A stretch of 64,000 nt of DNA from Larix kaempferi (Eukaryota > Streptophyta > Pinopsida > Pinales > Pinaceae), in the NCBI GenBank assembly GCA_027924585.1, contig BSBM01000609.1:1065501-1129500 (forward strand), read 5' to 3'. Under the pieces are notes generated by a model, which was given only the letters and a program-made list of their open reading frames with translations, was not told where the DNA came from and ran no database searches. Both the position numbers and the translations under genes were made by a program. Below are positions 56,201 through 64,000 of the stretch, in pieces (the stretch's first letter is position 1; every line of letters starts with the position of its first letter).

Positions 56201-56583
56201 GCGGATATATGTTTTACATACCTTTTTCTCAGAGTTTTTTAAAGTTGATTATTCGGTTGTTCATTTCCAAAGTGAAAATTCCTTGTTGATTGAGTCTGCG
56301 GAGATGGTAAATAGTTGATGAAACTGCTTTACAATATTGTTCATATAATACAGCTGCAACAGATGGACAATATTCCTTCAACTGTGTCCTTCAGAGAGTG
56401 CATTCGATAACTCCCTCATCTGTTTCCAAATTGCAGTGTAATATATGTTCAAATGTCGTGGGAGTCTCATGGTTGAAAAATAAACGGAAGGTTGTGCTTT
56501 GAATCATAGGCAGCTTGCATTTTGAACATGTGCATTGGAAAGGCTGTGCAAAAGCATTCTTAATTTTGAGTTTTCCAAACATC
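56201..56583 (-). pseudogene. RPA-like zinc-ribbon/OB exon (copy B)
   Basis: Counterpart of 16201-16530. MFGKLKIKNAFAQPFQCTC, SKCKLPMI, then LFFNHETPTTFEHILHC and LETDEGVIECTL, stop. The second CxxC is destroyed and a TGA shortens the frame. Preceded on the minus strand by a pyrimidine tract and ACAG, a good splice acceptor. Two thirds of the gene's other exon-like pieces lie upstream at 57255-60200. Confidence 0.5.
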
Positions 56584-56609
56584 TGTCACAGATTTCAACA
56601 CGAGAAATA

Positions 56610-56764
56610 GGAAAAATGTGACATTTAGTAGGAGTAAATAGAAGTTGCAAAGATAAGTTGAAAGTGCGGTATTGAATGCAAGTGTGTGAATTGTGTTTTT
56701 CAAATTGTTATTTGAGATGCCATAGACGTTACATGAATCTATGTCTCTAGTTTTAATCATTGCT
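56610..56764 (-). pseudogene. Exon-like stretch upstream of the zinc-ribbon exon (copy B)
   Basis: Minus strand MIKTRDIDSCNVYGISNNN, ending STYLCNF. Nearly the same as 16560-16712. Confidence 0.35.
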
Positions 56765-57254
56765 AGAGATTAATAGGAAGATGAAACTTGCAATGAAAAA
56801 GAGTTTTTGGACATGTTGCAAGGACATGTTCTTTTTTATCGATTTGAACAAGGAAATCTATTTACTAGATCATATAGACAACAATCAAATCTGGTTGAAT
56901 GCAAGAGTTAATAACAATTGAAAGTTGTCTATGCTGAAAGAGAAATAAATAGAAAAATACAATATTGGTTAGGCTTGTGAAGAAAAGCAGAATCATGTTT
57001 AGGAATGAAATAAATTGCAATGGGAAAAAATTGAATTGCATTATCAGTATTGGAAGTGAATTGCAAAATGACTTTCACTATGTTTGTATAATTGGAATTT
57101 TTATGTCCAGCATTTTGTAAATGCAGAATGAACGTAGAAAAGCAAATAACTTTTTCATAACACTAGTTCAAATTGAATAGGAAAATGCATTTTGAGATAA
57201 CTTACCTATGTTTTTGCTTCAATTACTAGTAGAAAACTCTGAATTGCAAATTCA

Positions 57255-57425
57255 TCATTCAAAGGATTGATAAATGTTGCCTGGGAAGTCCTCATCAGGT
57301 GGCTGCCTTTTGGACCTGGTCTGATAATGTTTTTGATTAAATAAAGAGGAGGTTCGTCCTATGCAAGTTGTTGGTGAACCCGCAAAAAGAAACTTTTGTA
57401 GTTTCCATTGACTTGAAACTGCAGA
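57255..57425 (-). pseudogene. Putative exon: basic linker
   Basis: The minus strand has CCCCTCTGCAG (acceptor) then WKLQKFLFAGSPTTCIGRTS and SLFNQKHYQTRSKRQPPDED. No family recognised. In order with the other minus-strand pieces. Confidence 0.3.
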
Positions 57426-57745
57426 GGGGAAAAAATGAAACAATAAGATAGCAAAAAACATGACCAACGAATAGAAGCACATGTTGGAAAAGGGAATTTC
57501 AGTGTGTTTAAGATGTAAAGAACAGAAGGAAAGGATTTGTTTTGTTTTGTTTTGGGAGAAAGTTCACTAGAACTAAACAATATCTCTATGTATATAATCA
57601 TTTTTTATAGATAAGGAGTGAGCAATGTAAAATGGCATAGTCATTTGCAATTTCACCATCTCTGATGTAGAAATCCAATTGTTTGTTGACGTATTGAAAG
57701 CTATTGAATTTATAGCATCTCCGCGATCATACTGGCCTTTTTTCT

Positions 57746-58022
57746 TTAATTCAAATCAGTTATTCGTATGCTCTTCCCAAGAAAGAGAAAGTTACCAAAT
57801 CGGTTTATGAGACTATCATTTATTGTAGTGGTAATTGTCATCAGACCATCTTTGTCTACAAGGTTTGCGTGCAAAATATTTGTCTTCACAGGTGAGTTTT
57901 GACATCGATTTTGTGTAGGACCATAGACAACCAAAATATCCCCTTCAAAAACATTTGTATGTGACATAGTGCACAACTGTATGATAGACAATGCTTTTAC
58001 TGAAGCTTGTTTCAATCTGCAA
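57746..58022 (-). pseudogene. Putative OB-fold exon
   Basis: After CATTGTCTTTGCAG the minus strand reads KQASVKALSIIQLCTMSHTN, VFEGDILVVYGPTQNRCQNS, then HANLVDKDGLMTITTTINDS and RFGNFLFLGKSIRITDLN, stop. Alternating hydrophobic strands, a VDKDGLMTI turn and a GKSIRITD strand resemble an OB-fold of the RPA large-subunit type. Together with the downstream zinc-ribbon exon this suggests an RPA1-like gene, now broken. Confidence 0.4.
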
Positions 58023-58253
58023 AGACAATGAAATGAAATTATCAAAAAAAGAAAGCATTAGTTTGTAGAAATGTTCGAATTTCGAACTGCATAGTGGAAA
58101 TGGTAGGTTGAAGATCCTTATGCAACAAAAATTAAATTTGAAGTAAATGCATCACAATGCTAGTGAGACCAATTGTCAAAGTAGTCAATGAAATAAAGAG
58201 ACAATAGGCAGGGGGAGCTGAAATCACAAATTCAATGCAAAAGAAAAGAGCAT

Positions 58254-58500
58254 TACCTTTTTGGACTGCTTGTTGTTGCATATGTAAGAGGCAAGAAGGG
58301 AAATTTCATTGAAATAGTATCTGTACCATCATTTGAAGGAGTGAGACTTCTCTCAGTAGATGGACTGTTTGGTGTTCATGTCATTTCCACAGTGGTTTGC
58401 TTTGTAGAAATATGTTTTCTTTCTTTGTCTTTGTTTGAAGCAATATAACTGCTTCTTGATGAATTTGCAAAGATACCTGGACGTGGAAGAAGCACATACA
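58254..58500 (-). pseudogene. Putative Ser/Thr-rich exon
   Basis: A frame reads ANSSRSSYIASNKDKERKHI, STKQTTVEMT, one TGA, then TPNSPSTERSLTPSNDGTDT and FPFLPLTYATTSSPKR, ending before GTAATG, a possible donor. One stop apart, it reads as a disordered linker. Confidence 0.3.
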
Positions 58501-58889
58501 ATCACCATTTTTTTTTGGTTTATATCGTACAAGAAAATAGTATTTTTGATAAGCCACAGGCATAAAACAAACCAAAGAATGTGTGTGTGATGAAAGGTCG
58601 AAAGATATTTTGCATTGCTTGGTAGGAAAGACAAGCAAGGAAAAAATGCAAATGAAAATGATAAGAAATGTAGATGAAAAGCATTGGAAATTGACATAAC
58701 ACACAAACTTTTTCAAAGACATTTGAAAACAAAGAATAATATTTGTTAGAGTGAATAATGGTTGCATTGGAAGATGTTTGATTACAATGCATTGTTGTTA
58801 GAGTGAAGTATACTTTTGACAAGGACATTGAAATTTGGAGTTTGACGACATTTAAAAAAAAAAATTAACATAGTCAAGCGAGACTGTTT

Positions 58890-59100
58890 TTTTTTCAAGG
58901 AACAATTGCGATGAGAATAATTGCAACTTGTAGAAAGAGGAGTATCGAGGCTAGTGATAAGGTATTGTTCAATTGTAGATGAGTACAAAAAGATGGTTTC
59001 TTAGATGTTATTTTTTTGGTTTTGTATATGTATCTATTTTTTGCTTCAAAATGAAATTGCTTAGGCAATGCAGGAGCCAATGTAGATTCCATGTCCACTA
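58890..59100 (-). pseudogene. Putative N-terminal exon pieces
   Basis: Minus strand MDMESTLAPALPKQFHFEA from 59098, and SSTIEQYLITSLDTPLSTSC near 58890-58980 in another frame. They could be early exons of the same decayed gene. Confidence 0.22.
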
Positions 59101-59260
59101 CAGGAATTTCTATTTAAACTAAGATGAGAATTGAGAAGATATGGGCCTTGAAAGAAATTGCAACAATTGCAATAGCATGAAGGTAGGAAGTGAAATATGC
59201 AAACTAAATGGATTATGTCAAAGTAATAGGGGTTGACAAGAGACCAATGAAATGGTTAGT

Positions 59261-59455
59261 CTAGTATGCATCAGAGACAGTAGATGAAAGGATGTCAAGC
59301 TGTAGATTTGTCGAAAAGTGGTCAATCATTGAGCCGTAATTTGTTGTAACTTGATATGTTTTCAATTTGAGATTTTTCATTTGCATAAAGTGTTCCAAAT
59401 TTTTTTTTTTCTGTGGTGTTTGTTTCAACATATCGGACAAGGAAAAAAACAACAA
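59261..59455 (-). pseudogene. Putative exon, unknown
   Basis: Minus strand NLEHFMQMKNLKLKTYQV and NYGSMIDHFSTNLQLDILSS. Coding-like composition, unassigned. Confidence 0.22.
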
Positions 59456-59835
59456 GAGTTAGAGAAGGTTTTTCAAAACTAAAATTTAAAATTGGATATG
59501 GATGACATTAAGGAAAGTCTATGTCAAAATAAGCGATATCAAGAATGCAATAAAGCTAGCAATATGCAAATTTGCATCCCTCGACATTTGCAATTTGAGT
59601 GAAGGGCACTATTTGTAGGAACATAGACCAAGGAATGTTTCAACATATGAGAAGGAAAATGGGAATTTGCTTAATGCACTATGTTAATTATGGTTACATA
59701 AAGAATATATTTTCCAATCTAACAATCTTCAAATATAATTGCATGTTTAATCAAGAACAAAAAAATACCAAAATGAAAGAACATTTGCACACAATTAATG
59801 TAGCTAGCATGTTTGATACTCATGAAAGAGTACAA

Positions 59836-60240
59836 TCAGTTGCATAAGAGAGTGTAGTAGATGACATTATTATAAGTGTAACAGAAGAGCGACATTTGCT
59901 TCACCATAGCATCATTGTGCTTAGTGTTCAAATGTGGCAATAAAGGTTTTTGCGTGTTAATTATGTCAACGAGAGCATAACCGTTGGTAAAACTAGTTTG
60001 CATAGTTGCTAGCGATGTATGGAATGATGTCAACCACATTGACAAACTTGACTTGCCAAATGCATATTCCCATATTTCCACAATAGGAGGAATGAATAGA
60101 CTTCTTGTAGAAAGAAGAAGTTGGGAAAAAGGGACATTGTAGGGATGGTTTGCTATGTCGTATAAAAATATGGTTGAGACATTGAACATGTGTTTGACGA
60201 AATGGAAAGAGAATATTTCAAGCTACATCGCCATGTGATT
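59836..60240 (-). pseudogene. Unidentified coding-like stretch, about 117-130 codons
   Basis: Open from about 60226 to 59836 on the minus strand: LEIFSFHFVKHMFNVSTIF, FSQLLLSTRSLFIPPIVEI, WEYAFGKSSLSMWLTSFHTS and GYALVDIINTQKPLLPHLNT. It has Trp and aromatic residues spaced as in a real protein, with no motif I recognise. It may be the most upstream exon of the minus-strand pseudogene, or unrelated. Confidence 0.3.
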
Positions 60241-60339
60241 TGTTTTCAATATGTCACCTATGAATCTCTAGACAAAGCTGGGGAAAAAAATTTGCATCAT
60301 TCTAGATAAATATTTGAAGCATCCAAAAATTACATGATG

Positions 60340-60860
60340 CATATAAACATAAAAAGATGTCAAATGATAAATTGATATTTTAAAGAGATGCATTTCTTTC
60401 GAAAGAGTAATTACACACTTGATATTTCAAAGAGATGTCAAATCAAGGATTGTAAGCCTATGGACATTCCTATGGTAACAAATCTGGAATAAATTGTTGA
60501 TTTCAATCTAGTTTTAATCAATCTATCTATTTATAGACAAGTGGCAAGTTTTGTAGTGTAACTACCAAATACGAGGTGCAACATCTGTTTTACAGCTACC
60601 AACCTAAGCTAGTATATATTGGAACCCGATCAAGATCATTGGATTTTTGCAGAATATATGGTTTATTATGTCGAGACCATAGTTTTGTTTTGGTAGATCT
60701 CGTGGCAATGACAATTTGCGGTACATGGGATTTACAATTTCTGGATAGATAGGTGATGCGAATGGATAAAGTAGCACTTCATGCTATTGCAACACTATTT
60801 GCATTTGGAAGTCAGTATCAAAGTTGGCAAATTAGACTTTGGACATGCCTAGCAAAGCAA
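60340..60860 (+). pseudogene. Old copia RT fragment
   Basis: Frames read ISKRCQIKDCKPMDIPMVTN, INLSIYRQVASFVV and LPNTRCNICFTATNLS, EPDQDHWIFAEYMVYYVETI. These align with the copia RT tail (ILKRF...DCK...TPM, YRQ..GSLMYL, RPDI.FAVN.LSQ, P...H..AAKHI.RYL) with many stops. Much older than C or F. Confidence 0.6.
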
Positions 60861-61144
60861 AGCACTTAATGCTTATGTTATTAATGTTTAAAAGGCCCAG
60901 GAAAGCTACAAACTACTATAAAAAGTATAAAAGAACACAACAAAAAGAATGACTTATTTTCCCGAAATGGTAGAGAAGTATCACCAAAGAGAGGGTAGAA
61001 TTAATAACAATGTATTGAAATAATGGTTGTTCCTATGCACTAATGAAAGAGCTAAAGTGAGTTGTCCTTGAAAATCAATAGAGAAAACTGTGAACAAAGA
61101 CCACTATATTTTGCATGAACAAGAAAACGAAAAAGAATTTCACT

Positions 61145-62660
61145 GGAATATGGAATAGGATGTTTTTATAGACAAGATGCTTGGCAACAATGTTGTTACC
61201 TTTTCAACTTGTTCACAGTTGATTGCAATGTTTTAATTACTTGATATATGAAAGCTAAATTGTAAACCAAGGTACTGTGCAATTCAAAGTGTTATTTTTT
61301 GCTTCTAAGACGCAATAAATTTTGGCCTCAATGTCTATGTCTGGGAAAATGGATATTTTATTGTAACCAATGTCAATGACATGAAAAACTATCAATTTAG
61401 GAATACCATATAAAATTGCTTGATATAAGAATCATGAGGAGAGGGTTTTTTTTTTCCAATGTTCTAAATGCATGGCCACACTACAGAGAAAATAAAACCA
61501 AACCAAGGCTGCATTTGCTGGAAATGAATGAGACAAAGTATGCAAACAGAGGCGCAAAGACCCACAGGAGCCATGGACATGGAAGAATGATTTAAGCATC
61601 AATTGTTAATCTAGTTAGACTTCAATATTCGTATGTAATCATAGCTATAAATAGTATTGTTGAATCAACAATAAAGCTAATTCAAAGCAAAATTGTTCTT
61701 ATGTTGAACAGATTTGAAGTTTTTGCAACCTGAAATAGGTAGAATCGATGGGTAGTGCATCTACTCTCCTATTCAAATGTTCTGGTTACATAATTAATGT
61801 TACATGTTGAAGTTTCAACTAGCATGGAGAAATCCTTTGTGGATTGCAACTGTTTGTTTGCTTGTAACGTTGCAAAAGGGAGCGACCTATGGCCTGCCCA
61901 GCTTTTTTATTGAATTTATTGCAGAATCGAAGGGAAAAATAATTTCAGTGGAATATGGAATAGGATGTTTTTATACACAGGATGCCTGGCACCGATGTTG
62001 TTACCTTTTTTAACTTGTTCACAGTTGGTTGCAATGTTTTAATTAGTTCATATATGAAAACTAAATTGTAAACCAAGGTACTATTTTTATTGTAGGCAAT
62101 ATCAATGACATGAAACACCATCAGTTTAGGAATACCATATAGAATTGGTTGATATAAGAATCAAGACGACAAGTCTTTTTTCCCTTGTGTTCTAAATTCA
62201 TGGCCACACCACAGAGAAATTAAAAACAAACCAAGGTTACATTTGCTGAAAATGAATCAGACAAAGTATGTAAATAGAGGCACAAAGAGACACAAGAGCC
62301 ATGGACATGGAAGAATGATTTAAGCATTGACTGCTAAGATAGCTAGACCTCAATATTCATATCTAATCATATGTATAAATAGTATTGTTGAATCAATAGT
62401 AAAACTGATTCAAAGCAAAATTGTTCTTCTTTTGAACAGATTTGAAGTTCTTGCAGCCTGAAAAAGGTAGAATCGATGGGTAGTTCATCTATTCTCCCAC
62501 TCAAATGTTTTGGTTACGCAATTAATGTTAGATGTTGAAGTTTCAATTAGTATGGAGGAATTCTTTCTGGATCACAGTTGTTTGTTTGCTTGAAACATTG
62601 CAAATGGGCGGGGCCTATGCCCTACCCAGCTTTTTATTGAATTTATTGCAGAATTGAAGG
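61145..62660 (+). repeat. Tandem duplication, about 0.8 kb per unit
   Basis: Unit 1 starts at ggaatatggaataggatg (61145) and unit 2 at the same text (61950), an offset of 805 bp. Unit 2 lacks about 80 bp near 62080. Each unit has TATAAATAG (61646-61654 and 62374-62382) followed by attgttgaatcaa. They could be two LTRs left in tandem or a plain duplication. No ORF of note; 61804-62013 is open but unconvincing. Confidence 0.75.
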
Positions 62661-64000
62661 TGATATTAATTAGTGAATCCTCTCTTCAAATGTTTTAAAT
62701 TTAGTGCATAAATAAAAAACAAAGGAATTGAATATTGGTTCAACACAAAGGATTTGAAGATTGGTTCAATAGCTCAATGTACCAAGGCCCATTAAAAATC
62801 CAATATCTACGTTTTGCATTCTGTATGCCTATGCTAGCAGTAACAGGCCATAGCCCCTAGCCACATTTAAAATGTAATTAAATAGCTATGTTGGGAATGA
62901 CAGGGGCTAGCCCATGTGCATAGTTAAATAGTTTCCTTTCTTGTTAAAGTATTTGAAGATAGTTTTTTGTCAGGACATGGTCAAGTAGGTATTTATTATA
63001 GTGACTAATTTCCTATGAAGATAATCAATTGCAAAAAATAAATCACAAAGATAGTTGAAGGAAATGGAAAATTGCAAACTGAAATGGCTATTAACATGTC
63101 CAAGGAGCTACAATTTTGTATTTGTAAAAATATGCACTAGTTAAGACAACCATTTAAAAAAAACCAAACTTGCAAGATGAAGCCACAAGGCAGGGAAAGA
63201 CAACAGAGAAAATAGGAGAAGTCGTAGCTCAAGCATCTATCAACATGTCCAATTTGCTGCCATTTCCTTTAGGTATCTCTATAGAAATGGAAAACTATAC
63301 AGCATGTAAATGCATGCAATTGGCAAGAATCCATCCTCCACGGCAATAACTTCTTTATGCCTTTAAGACAAGCACATCCAGGGCAGCAAGCAGAGAAGCA
63401 TAGCACCAGAAAATGAAAACGAATAAGCCAATTTAGGAGCTTTAATTCTATATTTTTAAATTTATAAACAGATTTAATATCCTGAATGGAAACATCCTTC
63501 TCCATTTTCAACCAAATTTAGAAGATAAAGGATGAAAAAATTCCAAGTCATAATATGTGTAAACTAGTGAAGAAATTTATATTCTAAAGTCACTAGAAGC
63601 CATAACATGTGTTAGCCAGTGAAGAAATCTACACGTTGAATCCACTAGGACTGAAGCGACCAAAATTGACTTGCACCACCAAAATGTAAGCAAAGACGAC
63701 ACGATTAATATATTAATTTTTTATTCATAATTTTATATTATGTTAAAATGGTCGAAAAGCTTGTTTCAGTGTTTTTGGGAAGATCGCACTCAAGTGCCAA
63801 GGGGCATCTTTCAAAACCGAACTGCTATCATCACATGGGAAAATGCAAGAAATTCATCTTTAAGCACTGAAGAACAGAGAAAAGGGAGAGAAATAATTGA
63901 ATAGAGAAGGGCATTAAACTGCAAAAACTAATTGGGATTTTTTGAGATTAAGGGGATCTTCTCTGCTATATATCTTTCGCTGTCTTGTGAGATTGAGGAA
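62661..64000. other. No recognisable gene
   Basis: AT-rich. It has an 8-base inverted repeat TAGCCCCT...AGGGGCTA near 62856/62901 and a 55-bp imperfect direct repeat at about 63544-63651 (taatatgtgt...gtgaagaaat...cactag). A minus-strand 80-codon frame at 63269-63511 has no supporting features. Confidence 0.5.

Larger units (their letters stand above)
36450..56853 (+). repeat. Segmental duplication, copy B
   Basis: Counterpart of 1-16802 in the same orientation, interrupted by element F (40246-50971). Copy B keeps about 325 bp (near 52572-52896) that copy A lacks, and A keeps about 20 bp of the LTR that B lacks. Right end at gatttgaacaagga. Confidence 0.9.

Noticed and set aside
58353-58828. 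Three overlapping minus ORFs rich in Phe/Cys/Leu
   Set aside because: The three frames exclude one another, and composition is that of an AT-rich intron; only the 58254-58500 piece was kept as a possible exon.
63269-63511. 80-codon minus ORF
   Set aside because: No motif, no promoter or splice support, length expected by chance.

Overview
The window is nuclear DNA from a land plant with a large, retrotransposon-rich genome. The evidence is TA-rich, intron-style sequence, initiator-tRNA-Met primer-binding sites (TGGTATCAGAGC), and plant-type Ty1/copia and Ty3/gypsy polyproteins nested several layers deep. One intact single-exon kelch gene is the only convincing host gene. A gymnosperm or similar large-genome seed plant would fit, but nothing here fixes the species.

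Layout. Positions 1-16802 (copy A) and about 36450-56853 (copy B) are two copies of one segment. The copies differ by a few percent, and each was later broken by a different copia element. The segment holds the end of a gypsy LTR (family D), the gag-spacer/RT/RNase H/integrase of an older gypsy element (E), a post-integrase third ORF of E, and about 4 kb with decayed zinc-ribbon/OB-fold-like exons. Copy A is interrupted by copia element C (8689-16084, minus strand, TSD TAAAA). Copy B is interrupted by copia element F (40246-50971, minus strand, TSD CTGCT). F is in turn interrupted by a very young gag-only element G (45209-49019, plus strand, TSD CCTGT). Between the copies lie a probable old LTR (16803-18697), gene-poor DNA, the kelch gene (22056-23312, minus), a DUF4283-like remnant, a gypsy pol fragment, the probable 5' LTR, gag and protease of E (25842-30804), and element D (30805-37648, TSD ATAGA), which sits inside E. 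From 56854 on come the upstream exons of a decayed minus-strand gene, a copia RT scrap, a 0.8-kb tandem duplication and featureless DNA.

Relative ages from LTR comparison by eye: G has about 2 differences in 702 bp, C about 9 in 490, F about 20 in 690. The A/B duplication (about 4% in a sampled stretch) is older than C and F. D is older than the duplication, and E is older than D.

Most unusual structure. The non-coding 3' regions of C and F (between the RNase H stop and the 3' LTR) are arrays of short inverted repeats. In F, at least 14 hairpins in 500 bp have different stems, but most share a five-base NNCCT loop (AGGNN in the element's sense strand). C carries four or five minisatellites in the same place, every one self-complementary within its unit. 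The U3 of both LTR families also carries a twice-repeated hairpin whose loop is conserved and whose stem differs but still pairs. This looks like a repeated RNA or DNA structural signal. Other points of interest are G's gag protein, fused to a hydrophobic segment and a novel C-terminal domain, and D's unknown ORF in place of reverse transcriptase.
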